This document shows positions 35,823 through 46,305 of a stretch of 64,000 bases of DNA, in pieces. Numbering within the stretch: position 1 is the first letter of the stretch; each line of letters begins with the position of its first letter. The stretch spans positions 310,001-374,000 of the forward strand of contig CAJPVJ010000001.1 in the NCBI GenBank assembly GCA_905397405.1, in the 5' to 3' direction. This stretch comes from Oppiella nova (taxonomy: Eukaryota; Arthropoda; Arachnida; Sarcoptiformes; Oppiidae). The position numbers and the translations under genes were made by a program. The notes under the pieces are model-generated. The model was given only the letters and a program-made list of their open reading frames with translations. It ran no database searches and was not told the DNA's origin.

Positions 35823-37091
35823 TTAGTTGGCAGCTTTGCGCTTCATTTGATCAAAGAAATCATCATTTGTTTTGGTTTCTTTCATGCGATCCAACAAGAA
35901 TTCCATCGCCACTAATTCATCCATAGGATGAAGAAGTTTACGAAGAATCCATACTTTACGTAGGTTTTCTTCGCTCATGAGACGCTCTTCACGACGCGTA
36001 CCTGACTTTTTGATATTCATTGCTGGGAAGACGCGTTTTTCAGCAATACGGCGATCAAGGATGATTTCTTGGTTACCTGTACCTTTGAATTCTTCGTAGA
36101 TCACTTCATCCATTTTACTGCCTGTTTCAATCAATGCAGTCGAAATAATGGTGAGAGAACCGCCTTCTTCGATATTACGTGCAGCACCAAAGAAACGTTT
36201 AGGGCGTTCTAAGGCATGTGCATCAACACCACCGGTAAGTACTTTGCCAGATGAAGGAACAACAGTGTTATAAGCACGGGCTAAACGCGTGATGGAGTCA
36301 AGTAAGATCACAACATCTTTTTTGTGCTCTACCAGACGTTTGGCTTTTTCAATCACCATTTCAGCAACTTGGACATGGCGAGCTGGAGATTCATCAAATG
36401 TTGATGCAACAACTTCACCACGCACAGTACGTTCCATTTCGGTCACTTCTTCAGGACGTTCGTCGATCAGAAGGACAATCAGGAAACATTCCGGATTGTT
36501 ACGCACAATAGATTGGGCAATGTTCTGTAATAACATCGTTTTACCCGCTTTTGGCGGTGCTACGATAATTGAACGTTGGCCTTTACCGATGGGTGCAACC
36601 AAGTCCACGACACGCGCTGTCAAATCTTCAGAAGAACCATTACCCAGTTCCATAACCAATTGCTCAGTTGGGAAAAGTGGTGTGAGGTTTTCAAATAAAA
36701 TTTTATTGCGTGAGTTTTCAGGGGTGTCATAGTTAATTTGATTAACTTTTAATAATGCAAAGTAACGTTCACCTTCTTTAGGTGGGCGAATCGTACCTGT
36801 AATCGTATCACCAGTTCGTAGATTAAAACGACGAATTTGTGAAGGACTAACATAGATATCATCCGGACCTGCAAGATAAGAACCTGCAGCGGAGCGTAAA
36901 AAGCCGAAACCATCAGACAAAATTTCAAGAACACCATCACCAAAAATTTCTTCGCCATTCATTGCATGGCGTTTGAGGATGGCAAAAATGATGTCTTGCT
37001 TACGGTTACGAGCCATTCCTTCAAGGCCCATAAACTCAGCAATTTTAATGAGTTCGCCGATCGGTTTTTTCTTGAGTTCAGTTAAATTCAT
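35823..37091 (-). CDS. rho: Transcription termination factor Rho
   Basis: A 422-residue hexameric RNA helicase. It has an N-terminal Rho_N helical domain ([19 protein letters not shown]), the CSD RNA-binding fold (DGFGFLRS near 62, [18 protein letters not shown]), Walker A ([15 protein letters not shown] near 178), Walker B ([15 protein letters not shown] near 263) and the Q-loop ([20 protein letters not shown]). All are intact and the length equals E. coli Rho plus three. No clear ribosome binding site lies before ATG. The long leader is C-rich and G-poor, as expected for Rho-dependent autoregulation. Confidence 0.98.
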   Translation of the reverse strand: MNLTELKKKPIGELIKIAEFMGLEGMARNRKQDIIFAILKRHAMNGEEIFGDGVLEILSDGFGFLRSAAGSYLAGPDDIYVSPSQIRRFNLRTGDTITGTIRPPKEGERYFALLKVNQINYDTPENSRNKILFENLTPLFPTEQLVMELGNGSSEDLTARVVDLVAPIGKGQRSIIVAPPKAGKTMLLQNIAQSIVRNNPECFLIVLLIDERPEEVTEMERTVRGEVVASTFDESPARHVQVAEMVIEKAKRLVEHKKDVVILLDSITRLARAYNTVVPSSGKVLTGGVDAHALERPKRFFGAARNIEEGGSLTIISTALIETGSKMDEVIYEEFKGTGNQEIILDRRIAEKRVFPAMNIKKSGTRREERLMSEENLRKVWILRKLLHPMDELVAMEFLLDRMKETKTNDDFFDQMKRKAAN

Positions 37092-37364
37092 AAATGGTCA
37101 GATTGAATAAGGATGTGTGGAACACAGATAAAGAGAAAAGAAGCAAAAGTCGCCAGCAGTGTAATAGGTGAGTTGAAATTGTATAGACACAAAAACAAAC
37201 TCAGAATCTATGTAGTTCTTTCGAGGAGAAATATGTAAAACAATTTCTGTTGCCGAACGGCGATCTTATGTGTTGTCCTTTAAGAAACAGGAAGAGAATC
37301 CTAATGTTCCTTGAGCATGGAATATAAGTTAGATCAACAAGTTTGTCAAATTATAGTCGAAAAA
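37092..37364 (-). promoter_or_regulatory. Long C-rich, G-poor leader of rho
   Basis: On the transcript strand the 110 bases before the rho ATG are rich in YC dinucleotides and poor in G (for example TTCAACTCACC, TTTCTCTTTATC, TTCCACACATCC). This is the composition of a rut site. In E. coli rho is attenuated by its own product. No stable hairpin or leader peptide is obvious in the 344-base gap. Confidence 0.45.
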
Positions 37365-37391
37365 AAATACGCTAGAAAATCAAGCGTATTT
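37365..37391 (-). terminator. Intrinsic terminator after trxA
   Basis: AAATACGCT / AGCGTATTT with a 9-base loop; minus-strand T-run of seven to eight. Confidence 0.8.
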
Positions 37392-37435
37392 CTCATTTTC
37401 CTAGATTTATACAAATAATGTATAAATTCAGCAAA

Positions 37436-37762
37436 TTAAATATTTTCTTCAATAAATGCAGTTAGTTTAGATTTTGGCACTGCACCAATTTGTTGGGCAA
37501 CAACTTCACCGTTTTTAAACATCAATAATGCTGGAATGTTACGAATGTTGTAATTGACCGCAGTTGCTTCACACGCAGTTACATCAACTTTAACGATTTT
37601 AACTTTACCTTCAAATTCAGTTGAAAGTACTTCAAGCACTGGTGCAATCGCTTTACACGGTGCACACCAGCCTGCCCAGAAATCTACGATTACAGGGATA
37701 TCAGATTGAAGTACATCTGCATCAAAGTTGTCATCAGTGGTATTTACGATATTGCCAGACAT
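37436..37762 (-). CDS. trxA: Thioredoxin 1
   Basis: A 108-residue thioredoxin with the active site WCAPC (Cys33, Cys36), one residue different from the usual WCGPC (Ala for Gly). DFWAGWCAPCKAIAPVLE and NIPALLMFKNGE with the cis-Pro are intact. It reduces disulfides of ribonucleotide reductase, Msr and others. GGAG lies eight bases before ATG. It is followed by its own terminator, so rho is not read through from trxA unless the terminator leaks. It is divergent from ppx. Confidence 0.97.
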   Translation of the reverse strand: MSGNIVNTTDDNFDADVLQSDIPVIVDFWAGWCAPCKAIAPVLEVLSTEFEGKVKIVKVDVTACEATAVNYNIRNIPALLMFKNGEVVAQQIGAVPKSKLTAFIEENI

Positions 37763-37929
37763 GGATTTTGCTCCAAAATATTTTAAAGATGAATCTATCT
37801 ATGGATATAAGTATTACATAGTCATCTTTAACAATGTAGGGGGATACTTAAATTTTCATTCTAATTTGTGAGTTTGTCCAATTGATGCTCACGATATTTA
37901 CAATCGGATCTTTAGAAAAACCAGTGAAA

Positions 37930-37947
37930 CTGTCACATAATTGTCAT
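37930..37947 (+). promoter_or_regulatory. Pho box upstream of ppx
   Basis: CTGTCAC-ATAA-TTGTCAT matches the PhoB box (two 7-base half sites with a 4-base spacer) and forms two 11-bp direct repeats (AACTGTCACAT, AATTGTCATAT). An AATAAT -10-like element starts about 12 bases after it (37960), as at PhoB-activated promoters, with ppx 108 bases downstream. Confidence 0.65.
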
Positions 37948-38054
37948 ATATGCTGAAAAAATAATGACTCATCAAATTGTCTAAATAAATGGCTTTTAAA
38001 AAGCGTGTATGTGAATTAATCTAAGCAGCAATTCAGTATGAGTTTGTATAAATA

Positions 38055-39575
38055 ATGTCTGATTTTTTGATTGATGAAGAATTACTTGCTGCGATTGATA
38101 TGGGGTCAAATAGTTTCCATTTGGCAATTGCTCGTGTGGATCATGGTGAAGTTAAGAAAGTTGCTTCTATGTCAGAAAAGGTTCAGCTTGCGGCTGGATT
38201 AGATGAAAATAAAAACTTAACTGAAGCTGCACAGCAACGAGGCTTGGCTTGCTTAGCGCGTTTTGTTGGGCGTTTAAGTTCAGTACAGCCGACTCGACTC
38301 AGAATTGTTGCGACAAATGCGCTGCGTCAAGCGAAAAATGGGCATGAATTTATTCAAAAAGCAGCGGAGATCTTGCCAAAACCCATTGAAATTATTGCGG
38401 GACGAGAAGAAGCCCGACTCATTTACTTGGGTGTTTCACATACCATGGCCAATAGTGGTCGACGTCTGGTGATCGATATTGGCGGTGGATCTACTGAACT
38501 GATTATTGGTGAAGAGTTCGAGCCGATTCATACCGAATCTTTACAAATGGGCTGTGTTGCCTTTACTAAAGCCTATTTTGCTGATGGTGATATTAACAAC
38601 AAAGCTTTTGATAAAGCTGTGGTTGCTGCACGAAAAGAATTATCTTCGATTGCAAATACCTATAAAGCTGCTGGCTGGGATACTGTGGTGGGTTCTAGTG
38701 GAACCATCAAAGCGTGTCGCCAAATTGCAGTCAATATGGGCTGGAGTGATGAGCAAGAGAATCTGACCCGTGAAGGTTTAGAAAAATTAAAAGATAAGTT
38801 GCTGAAATTTAAAAATATTTCAGATATGGAATTTGATGGATTAAAAGAAGATCGCCGAGCAGTATTACCTGCGGGTTTAGCGATCCTTTACGCTGTGTTT
38901 GAAGTCTTGAATATTGATAAATTGGTGTATTCGGATGGGGCATTACGTGAAGGTGTAATGTATGACTTGCTCGGCCGTTTCCAACATGAAGATATTCGCG
39001 ATCGTAGTGTACAGGCGATGATGGGACGCTATGGCGCAGATGCAAAACAAGCTGAGCGTGTGGTTGAAACTGCACAACATTTGTTTAATGCTGTTGCCAC
39101 TACACTCAACTTAAACAGTGATGATAGTGATCTGTTGCGTCGAGCTGCTTATTTGCATGAGATCGGTTTAGCCATTAGTCATAGTGGTTATCAAAAGCAC
39201 AGTGCTTACTTATTACAACATTCGGACATCCCTGGTTTTTCACAAATTGATCAAAACCATTTGTCACATTTGGTCGCTCATCACCGTCGTAAATTACGCG
39301 TAGATGCCAAATTAGACGTGTTAAAAGTGGGCGGTAACAAGCTTGTGTACTTGTGCTTGTTGCTTCGTCTTGCCGTTTTACTAAATCATAGTCGTAGCGA
39401 TGAGATGCTTCCTGCCATTGAATTGACGATAGAGAATGAGCAACAATGGCAACTCAGCGTTTCTGGTGATGCCAAACAATGGCCATTGCTGGTTGCAGAT
39501 TTGCATGATGAGCAAGTGCAATTTAAGCATTGGGACATTGAATTGAATATTCAGTCGGAACAGTTTATCGATTAA
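38055..39575 (+). CDS. ppx: Exopolyphosphatase (Ppx/GppA family)
   Basis: A 506-residue Ppx/GppA phosphatase. The sugar-kinase-like ATPase fold has AIDMGSNSFHLAIA (13-26), IVATNALRQAKN (84-95), REEARLIYLGV and DIGGGSTELIIG (141-152). The C-terminal HD-like helical domain has AAYLHEIGLAISHSGYQKHS near 366. It releases orthophosphate from polyphosphate, and some members also act on pppGpp. The Pho box upstream supports the phosphate role. No strong ribosome binding site precedes ATG at 38055. Confidence 0.94.
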   Translation: MSDFLIDEELLAAIDMGSNSFHLAIARVDHGEVKKVASMSEKVQLAAGLDENKNLTEAAQQRGLACLARFVGRLSSVQPTRLRIVATNALRQAKNGHEFIQKAAEILPKPIEIIAGREEARLIYLGVSHTMANSGRRLVIDIGGGSTELIIGEEFEPIHTESLQMGCVAFTKAYFADGDINNKAFDKAVVAARKELSSIANTYKAAGWDTVVGSSGTIKACRQIAVNMGWSDEQENLTREGLEKLKDKLLKFKNISDMEFDGLKEDRRAVLPAGLAILYAVFEVLNIDKLVYSDGALREGVMYDLLGRFQHEDIRDRSVQAMMGRYGADAKQAERVVETAQHLFNAVATTLNLNSDDSDLLRRAAYLHEIGLAISHSGYQKHSAYLLQHSDIPGFSQIDQNHLSHLVAHHRRKLRVDAKLDVLKVGGNKLVYLCLLLRLAVLLNHSRSDEMLPAIELTIENEQQWQLSVSGDAKQWPLLVADLHDEQVQFKHWDIELNIQSEQFID

Positions 39576-39677
39576 CTTAAAGGTTTGGTGATGATGGAAT
39601 GATCAATCATTTCATATCACTTAAACCTAAACTTCCGATGCGTAATCCATCGGTGAATTAGGGATAATACTCGACTT

Positions 39678-40502
39678 ATGAAAAATAAAGCTGCTCAATC
39701 TCAAGCTTGGAAAACGGTTCAAATTGCACGTCACCCTGAGCGTCCGCAATTTTTGGATTACGTAGGCGAAATCTTTACTGAATTTGATACCTTGCATGGT
39801 GATCGTCTATACGGTGATGATGGTGCAATGGTGGGTGGATTGGCCCGTTTTAACGGTCAGCCAGTAATGGTTGTGGGTCAACACCGTGGTCGTAGTACGC
39901 GTGAAAAATTACAGCATAACTTTGGGATGTGTAATCCTGAAGGATACAGAAAGTCTCAACGCTTACTGGATATGGCGGAACGCTTTAATCTTCCAGTGTT
40001 TACCTTTGTTGACACCATGGGAGCATACCCGGGTATTGGTGCTGAAGAGCGTGGTCAAGCAGAAGCAATTGCAACCAGCTTAGCGCAACTTTCAAGCCTT
40101 AAAGTCCCAGTCATTGCAACTGTTTTAGGTGAAGGTGGTTCTGGTGGTGCGTTGGGCATCGGTGTTGCAGATCGCGTTATTATGCTGTCACACAGTATTT
40201 ACTCTGTGATTTCACCTGAAGGTTGTGCTTCTATTCTATGGAAAACTGCAGATAAAGCAGAACAAGCCAGTGAAGCACTTGCATTAACTGCTGACAAGCT
40301 CAAAGAAATTGGTATTGTTGAATATGTGGTTGATGAAGGCGAGGGTGCTCATTTACATCCTTTTGAGGTTATGGAAAAACTCAAGGATGTGTTAAAACAA
40401 GCGCTTGATGAATTACAGCCAATGACTGCGGAAGAACGATGCGAAGCACGTTATCAACGTTTAATGAAGTTTGGCAGCGACAATTTAGGTCTTGCTTCTT
40501 AA
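39678..40502 (+). CDS. accA: Acetyl-CoA carboxylase carboxyltransferase alpha subunit
   Basis: A 274-residue AccA, shorter than the 319 of E. coli because the N-terminal extension is reduced (start [20 protein letters not shown]). Carboxyltransferase core: [17 protein letters not shown] near 83, [18 protein letters not shown] near 110 and [17 protein letters not shown] near 150, which gives the oxyanion hole. It works with AccD to transfer CO2 from biotin to acetyl-CoA in fatty-acid synthesis. The start has only GGAT as a weak ribosome binding site. Its last 64 bases overlap tilS in another frame. Confidence 0.97.
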   Translation: MKNKAAQSQAWKTVQIARHPERPQFLDYVGEIFTEFDTLHGDRLYGDDGAMVGGLARFNGQPVMVVGQHRGRSTREKLQHNFGMCNPEGYRKSQRLLDMAERFNLPVFTFVDTMGAYPGIGAEERGQAEAIATSLAQLSSLKVPVIATVLGEGGSGGALGIGVADRVIMLSHSIYSVISPEGCASILWKTADKAEQASEALALTADKLKEIGIVEYVVDEGEGAHLHPFEVMEKLKDVLKQALDELQPMTAEERCEARYQRLMKFGSDNLGLAS

Positions 40503-41818
40503 AACAGTATTCTCAATTTCCTGAAAATACCCGTTTCTTAATCGGATGTAGTGGTGGTATGGATTCCATGCTGTTGCTACATCTGATGGTACAACTTTTC
40601 CCCAAGCAAATTCGTGCAATTTATGTTAATCATCACCTGCAAAAAGTCAGTGATGCGTGGGCTGATTTTGTTGCTCAACAATGCACAGTGCTGAATATTC
40701 CTTATATTCTTCAGTCGGTTCAAGTCGCTCAAGGTAATCTTGAGAATCAAGCACGTCAAGCGCGTTATCAAGCCTATCTACAGCATATCGATGAAAATGA
40801 GGTATTGGTTCTTGCACATCATCAGCAAGATCAAGCTGAAACGTTGATGCTGCGTTTGCTATCAGGTGCGGGGGTTACAGGTCTATCTGCGATGCAATCC
40901 ATCGATCAGCGCGATCAATTGCTGATTTGGCGGCCTTTACTCGATACTTCCCGTGAGCAGATTTGCCAATGGGTTGAGCAACTGAAAATCGATTATGTGG
41001 ATGACCCTTCCAATTTAGATATACATTATGACCGTGCATGGTGTAGACATGAACTTTGGCATATTTTGCAAAGCCGTTATCCTAAAATGCAGCAAGCATT
41101 GGCACGTACCAGCTATTTAATGCAAGATGCTGATGAAATTCTCAATGAGGTGGTACAACAAGATTTAAAGTTCTGTGGTCATCCTACACAATTGGATTTA
41201 GCCAAATTGGCATCACTTTCCCCTGCTAGACAGCGGCAACTTCTATCGGTATGGATGAAAGGTGAGGGGACATATCGCCCAGCCTTGGACATGGTGCAAA
41301 GGCTACAAGATGAAGTAATTGAGTCTAAAACAGATGCGCAAGCTGCTTTACATTGGAATCATTTCTATTATTTACGTTATCAAAATCAGTTGTATCGAAT
41401 TGAACAAAACCAATATTTAGCATCAAAATCTAAACAATTGCCTCAAGAACAAGAAGTTCAATTTCAGCTTCATCAACAACTACAATTCACATCTGGTGTG
41501 TTTCAGATCGAAAGCTCTAAAATGGGTCTGTCTTTTGCATTATTCAATCATAAGCTAACATTAAAGCCACGTTTGGGTGGTGAAAAAATTCACCTTTATG
41601 GCAGAGTAGGTGCTTGGCCCTTAAAAAAAGCCATTCAAGAAGCACATATTTTTCCGTGGATGCGTCATACAATTCAAATATTAAGTGTAGATAATGTTAT
41701 GCTTGGGGTGTTTACACCAAATGGTTTTTGGTTGGCGCAATCTGAATATTGTGAAGTGGGTGGATGGCAACCAAATTTAATCTCTGAGTTAAAAACTAAG
41801 GTCGAGCGTGATTCATGA
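40439..41818 (+). CDS. tilS: tRNA(Ile)-lysidine synthase
   Basis: A 459-residue TilS that makes lysidine at the wobble base of tRNA-Ile(CAU). The PP-loop SGGMDS sits at 38-43 ([15 protein letters not shown]), [17 protein letters not shown] near 123, then the TilS substrate-binding and C-terminal domains ([12 protein letters not shown] near 380). The start ATG lies within accA, giving a 64-base overlap. Starting later would remove residues before the PP-loop that belong to the family, so I keep it. It ends overlapping proC as ATGA. Confidence 0.93.
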   Translation: MRSTLSTFNEVWQRQFRSCFLKQYSQFPENTRFLIGCSGGMDSMLLLHLMVQLFPKQIRAIYVNHHLQKVSDAWADFVAQQCTVLNIPYILQSVQVAQGNLENQARQARYQAYLQHIDENEVLVLAHHQQDQAETLMLRLLSGAGVTGLSAMQSIDQRDQLLIWRPLLDTSREQICQWVEQLKIDYVDDPSNLDIHYDRAWCRHELWHILQSRYPKMQQALARTSYLMQDADEILNEVVQQDLKFCGHPTQLDLAKLASLSPARQRQLLSVWMKGEGTYRPALDMVQRLQDEVIESKTDAQAALHWNHFYYLRYQNQLYRIEQNQYLASKSKQLPQEQEVQFQLHQQLQFTSGVFQIESSKMGLSFALFNHKLTLKPRLGGEKIHLYGRVGAWPLKKAIQEAHIFPWMRHTIQILSVDNVMLGVFTPNGFWLAQSEYCEVGGWQPNLISELKTKVERDS

Positions 41819-42645
41819 GTGCAGCGTTAAATTGTAATATTACTTTCATTGGTGGTGGGAATATGGCACAAGCCCTAATCGGTGGCTTGTTGAGTCGTGG
41901 ATTACCTGCAACACGTATTACAGTTTCTGACCCCTTTGAAAACATTCGACAATTGCTACAAGAAAAAGATGTTCATGTGACTGATGATAATATCGCAGCA
42001 ATTAAAAATGCCGATATTGTTGTTTTTGCTGTAAAACCTCAAGTTTTGGGTGGGGTGCTTAAACCTTTAAAAGGTTTACTCGAAGATAAATTATTGATCT
42101 CAATCGTTGCTGGTGCTGAAATTAAAACGATTTCAGACTTAACCGGCAGTGAGCGTGTTGTTCGTGTTATGCCGAATACCCCTGCTTTGGTTCAAACTGG
42201 TGCACATGGTATGTTTGCGAAACCACAGGTCAGTGCTAAAGACCGCGAATTGGCAACACAAGTACTTGCTGCGACAGGTTTAACGCTTTGGGTGAGTTCT
42301 GAAGCACAGATTGATGCTGTAACTGCTGTTTCTGGTTCTGGTCCTGCATATTTCTTCTATATGATGGAAAGCATGATTCGTGCTGGAAAAAATATGGGTC
42401 TAGATGAAAAAGTTGCGACTGCTTTAACTTTACAGACAGCACTTGGTGCAGCACAAATGGCAATTACCAGCTCAAATGCGCCATCAGAATTGCGTAAAAA
42501 TGTGACTTCTCCAAACGGCACTACTCAAGCTGCTTTAGAAGTATTTGATCGTGCTCAAATTTCTCAAAATATTCAGACAGCTTTAGCTGCTGCGCAGAAG
42601 CGTAGTCAGGAACTGGCTCAAGAATTAAGTGACAGCATTAAATAA
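41815..42645 (+). CDS. proC: Pyrroline-5-carboxylate reductase
   Basis: A 276-residue enzyme for the last step of proline synthesis. The Rossmann NADP motif is FIGGGNMAQALIGGLLSRG near 10-28, VVFAVKPQVL near 67 and VVRVMPNTPALV near 118. The C-terminal dimer domain has TAVSGSGPAYFFYMMES near 165 and the conserved TSPNGTTQAAL near 227. It overlaps the tilS stop by four bases, so it is translationally coupled. It precedes yggT, as in many proteobacteria. Confidence 0.97.
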   Translation: MSAALNCNITFIGGGNMAQALIGGLLSRGLPATRITVSDPFENIRQLLQEKDVHVTDDNIAAIKNADIVVFAVKPQVLGGVLKPLKGLLEDKLLISIVAGAEIKTISDLTGSERVVRVMPNTPALVQTGAHGMFAKPQVSAKDRELATQVLAATGLTLWVSSEAQIDAVTAVSGSGPAYFFYMMESMIRAGKNMGLDEKVATALTLQTALGAAQMAITSSNAPSELRKNVTSPNGTTQAALEVFDRAQISQNIQTALAAAQKRSQELAQELSDSIK

Positions 42646-42671
42646 TTATTGATTTTTAGGAACGTTCCAGT

Positions 42672-43241
42672 ATGGGTGCAAATTCTGCGCAAATTTTTGG
42701 CATTATTATTAACGTAGCGATTTTGCTCGTATTCTTTCGTTTTTTAATGCAATTGGCCATGGTGAGTCCATACAATCCAGTGGTGATGTCGACAGTTAAA
42801 GCGACAAAAATTGTGGATATGTTTGGGCGAATTTTTCCGCCTTTGGCCAAAGGGCGAGTAAATACAGCTGCATTAGTTTTGCTGGTGGTGTTATATCTGC
42901 TTAAAATTTTTGGAATGATGTACTTGCAAGGTGCAATACCCAATAGTCCTGTACATTTGATCATTTTAACTTTTGTGACCATGATCCAAGACCTGATTCG
43001 TTTTTGTCGCTATTTAATTTTTGCGACCATTATCCTCAGTTGGGTGGTGATGTTTACTCAGTCAAGATCACCTTATATTGAAGTGATTCAAGAGCTTGCT
43101 GAACCGTTATTGGCGCCGTTCCGCCGTATCATGCCAAATATGGGAATGATTGATCTTTCTCCAATTTTAGCGATTTTGGCATTGATCATTGCTGAAAAAG
43201 TTATGGATTATGCTGCGATTGCATTGTTAACAGGTCTTTAA
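42672..43241 (+). CDS. YggT-family membrane protein
   Basis: A 189-residue inner-membrane protein with two YGGT repeats, each of two helices (about 10-30 and 70-95, then 110-130 and 155-180). The sequence SPYIEVIQELAEPLLAPFRR near 125 and PNMGMIDLSPILAILALII after it are the repeat signature. The family neighbours proC widely and has been linked to osmotic tolerance and cell-envelope functions, without a known activity. AGGAA precedes ATG. Confidence 0.92.
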   Translation: MGANSAQIFGIIINVAILLVFFRFLMQLAMVSPYNPVVMSTVKATKIVDMFGRIFPPLAKGRVNTAALVLLVVLYLLKIFGMMYLQGAIPNSPVHLIILTFVTMIQDLIRFCRYLIFATIILSWVVMFTQSRSPYIEVIQELAEPLLAPFRRIMPNMGMIDLSPILAILALIIAEKVMDYAAIALLTGL

Positions 43242-43260
43242 TTTACCAGTTTAAATAGCA

Positions 43261-43286
43261 AAAGGACTCAATCGAGTCCTTTTTTT
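43261..43286 (+). terminator. Intrinsic terminator after yggT
   Basis: AAAGGACTC / GAGTCCTTT with a 4-base loop and T-run. Confidence 0.88.
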
Positions 43287-43336
43287 ATGCATGTTAAAAA
43301 ATATAACATTGAGTATATTTTCAACAAAAGATGATC

Positions 43337-43374
43337 ACTCCCTAACCCTGTTCTAGAAAGTTAGGGAGTTTTTT
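43337..43374 (+). terminator. Second hairpin with T-run between yggT and polA
   Basis: ACTCCCTAAC / GTTAGGGAGT, a 10-bp stem with a 13-base loop, then TTTTTT. It works as a plus-strand terminator only; the polA side has no T-run. The CCCTAAC core recalls dispersed palindromes in related genomes. Confidence 0.6.
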
Positions 43375-43380
43375 AAAGGC

Positions 43381-46143
43381 TTAATGTGCTTCACCCCAAT
43401 TCTTGCCTTGACCGACTTCAACAACTAACGGTACTGATAAGGTAACGACTTTTTGCATCACATCTTTAATCTGTGCAGCCAATTGATCTGCAATAGCCTC
43501 ATCAACTTCAAACACCAATTCATCGTGTACTTGAAGTAAAAGTTTGGCCTGATCTTGGGGGAGGATTTTATTGACTTCAATCATCGCCATTTTAATGATT
43601 TCAGCCGCAGAGCCTTGAAGTGGTGCATTAATCGCAGCACGTTCCGCACCTTTACGCACCATCATATTTCGAGCATCAATATCTGGTGTATATAAACGAC
43701 GGCCTGTAATGGTTTCTACAAAGCCTTGTTCTAATGCGACTTGGCGGGTACGTTGCATATACTCATAAATACCCGGATAACGGTGGAAGTATTGTTTAAT
43801 ATAGTTTTGCGATTCTTCACGAGTAAAGCCCAGTTGACGAATCAAACCAAACTCAGACATACCGTACAATAAACCAAAGTTAACGGCTTTGGCTTGGCGG
43901 CGTTGATCAGAGGTTACATTTTCCAGCGCGACACCCAAGACCTCAGATGCTGTACGACGGTGTACATCTTGCCCATTTTGAAAGGCGTCAACCAAAGCAT
44001 CATCTTGTGAGAAATGCGCCATTAAACGTAATTCAATTTGTGAATAATCGGCTGCCAAAAGTACACGCCCTTGAGGTGCAATAAAGGCTTTACGAATCTG
44101 ACGACCAATTTCTTCACGTATCGGAATGTTCTGTAGATTTGGATCGGTTGAAGACAAACGACCTGTTGCTGTTAAGGCTTGATGGTAACTGGTATGTACG
44201 CGGTGGGTATCGGGATTGGCTTGTTTGACTAAGGCTTCGGTATAGGTACTTCTAAGCTTGGTTAAACCACGATACTCAATGATCAGTTCAGTAATTGGAT
44301 GATCGATTTTTTCTAAAACCGCTTCAGAGGTACTGTATTGTCCAGTTGCAGTTTTTTTGCCACCTTTTAAACCTAATTTTTCAAATAAAACTTCACCGAC
44401 TTGTTTGGGTGAGCCGACATTAAAAGATTCACCAGCGATTTCGATAATTTGATTTTCAAGATTTTGAATGGTATTGGCAAAGTCCACACTGAGCTGATCC
44501 AAGAAACTTAGATCAAGTTCAATCCCATTTTCTTCCATGGTCGCCAAAACACTGGCTACTGGCATTTCAATGTGATGTAAGATATTGATCAGTTCAGGAA
44601 TTTCTTTCAGCTTACGTTCTAAAACTTCATAAAGACGGTAAGTGACATGCGCATCTTCTGCTGCATAATGTCCAGCGGTTTCAATCTCGATTTGATTAAA
44701 GGTCTTTTGTTTTGCACCTTTACCAGCAACTTGTTCAAAAGTTGTGGTCAAATGGCTCAGATAAACGCGCGCAACATCATCCATACCATGGCGTGTTGTT
44801 ACTGCATTCAAGACATAAGAGGCCAGCATGGTGTCAAAGTACCAGCCTTGTAAATGGATACCGTGATTTTCAAAAATATGCGCATCGTATTTTAAATGAT
44901 GTCCAATTTTTTCAACACTTGGATCTTCAAGAATCGGTTTGATCTGCTGAATAATTGCATCACGATTGAGTTGCTCAGGTGCACCTTCATAATCATGTGC
45001 CAAAGGGATGTAATAAGCATCGTTGGCATCAAAAGCCACTGAAAAACCAACCATTTCAGCGATACGGTAATCTAAACTTGTGGTTTCAGTGTCAATTGCA
45101 AAACGTTTTTCTGTGCTTAAGCGCTGGAAGAGCTTATCCCATGCTTCTTGACTTAAAACAGTATGATAAGTGGCTTCACCAAGACGGTCATCAACACTCG
45201 AGCTTGTTGCTTGATCTGTAATTTCATTTTCAACAGGCTGCTCAGTTTTGCTAATACTTTGTGTTGTTTGTTTATAGGCTGAGCTATTTGGATTATTGGG
45301 ATGATCTAGCGATTGTAATTGATTACGGAATTCAAGTTCAGTATACAAGTTGCGTAATGCTTCAACATCAGGTTCACACAGCTTTAAATCATCATAGCTC
45401 AAGCTTAAATCGAGATCGATAACAATACTTGCCAATTGATGATCAAGTGCAATCCCTTCAACATTGTCTTTTAAACTTTGTCCAACTTTACCTTTGATAT
45501 TGTCAACATTTTCTAAAATGCCAGCAATCGTACCATATTCATTTAACAGCTTAGCGGCCGTTTTTGCACCAACACCAGGTACACCACGAATACCATCAGA
45601 GGCATCACCCATCAAGGTTAAATAATCAATAATTTGATCTGGACGGACGCCAAATTTTTCGATTACACCATCGACATCCATCGGTTTGTCTTTAAAACTG
45701 TCTTCGAGGGTCACTTTATCCGTGACCAACTGAGCCATGTCTTTATCACCCGTAGAAATCAAAACTTGATGACCGGCTTTTTCAGCACGTTTTGCCAAGG
45801 TTCCAATGATGTCATCCGCTTCAGCACCTGGAAGCGTATGTAATGGAATACCTAAAGCTCGAATCAAGGCATGCAAATAAGGGATTTGTTGTGACAATTC
45901 TTCTGGCATGCTTGGGCGGTCACCTTTATATATTGGTGACAGTACATGGCGAAAAGTCGGTTCAGGCGTATCAAAAATAACCGCCATATGTGTCGGTTGC
46001 ACACGACGCATCAGTTTTTGAATTGCAGAAATTGCCCCACGAATCGCATTGGTCTGTAATCCAGTTGATGTGGTTAAAGGTGGGAGTGCATGAAAAGCAC
46101 GAAATAAAAAGTATGACCCATCGACCAATACAAATGGTGGCAT
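43381..46143 (-). CDS. polA: DNA polymerase I
   Basis: A 920-residue polymerase with all three activities. The 5'-3' exonuclease is at 1-300 (VDGSYFLFRAFHALPPL, GDKDMAQLV, GVPGVGAKTA). The 3'-5' proofreading domain follows (FAIDTETTSLDYR near 343, keeping the DEDD residues), then the A-family polymerase (ADYSQIELRLMAHF near 698, AVNFGLLYGMSEFG near 750, QVHDELVFEVDE near 875). It acts in Okazaki fragment processing and repair. AGGAAA precedes the start. It is oriented against yggT. Confidence 0.98.
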   Translation of the reverse strand: MPPFVLVDGSYFLFRAFHALPPLTTSTGLQTNAIRGAISAIQKLMRRVQPTHMAVIFDTPEPTFRHVLSPIYKGDRPSMPEELSQQIPYLHALIRALGIPLHTLPGAEADDIIGTLAKRAEKAGHQVLISTGDKDMAQLVTDKVTLEDSFKDKPMDVDGVIEKFGVRPDQIIDYLTLMGDASDGIRGVPGVGAKTAAKLLNEYGTIAGILENVDNIKGKVGQSLKDNVEGIALDHQLASIVIDLDLSLSYDDLKLCEPDVEALRNLYTELEFRNQLQSLDHPNNPNSSAYKQTTQSISKTEQPVENEITDQATSSSVDDRLGEATYHTVLSQEAWDKLFQRLSTEKRFAIDTETTSLDYRIAEMVGFSVAFDANDAYYIPLAHDYEGAPEQLNRDAIIQQIKPILEDPSVEKIGHHLKYDAHIFENHGIHLQGWYFDTMLASYVLNAVTTRHGMDDVARVYLSHLTTTFEQVAGKGAKQKTFNQIEIETAGHYAAEDAHVTYRLYEVLERKLKEIPELINILHHIEMPVASVLATMEENGIELDLSFLDQLSVDFANTIQNLENQIIEIAGESFNVGSPKQVGEVLFEKLGLKGGKKTATGQYSTSEAVLEKIDHPITELIIEYRGLTKLRSTYTEALVKQANPDTHRVHTSYHQALTATGRLSSTDPNLQNIPIREEIGRQIRKAFIAPQGRVLLAADYSQIELRLMAHFSQDDALVDAFQNGQDVHRRTASEVLGVALENVTSDQRRQAKAVNFGLLYGMSEFGLIRQLGFTREESQNYIKQYFHRYPGIYEYMQRTRQVALEQGFVETITGRRLYTPDIDARNMMVRKGAERAAINAPLQGSAAEIIKMAMIEVNKILPQDQAKLLLQVHDELVFEVDEAIADQLAAQIKDVMQKVVTLSVPLVVEVGQGKNWGEAH

Positions 46144-46305
46144 TGATATTTTCCTAATTCAAATAACCGCTTTATTGTACGTGATTTTTTGCGCTTGCGA
46201 AGATGCAACAGTCATCCTTGTGTTACTGAATATCTGATGAATTCACATAATCATCAGGCAAGGCTGTTGTATCATCGAGTTACTCAGGATCGAGAAAGAT
46301 GAAAT

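Noticed and set aside
36289-36732. 147-residue plus frame inside rho
   Set aside because: It is antisense to the conserved ATPase core of rho, Ser/Thr-rich as expected of a shadow.
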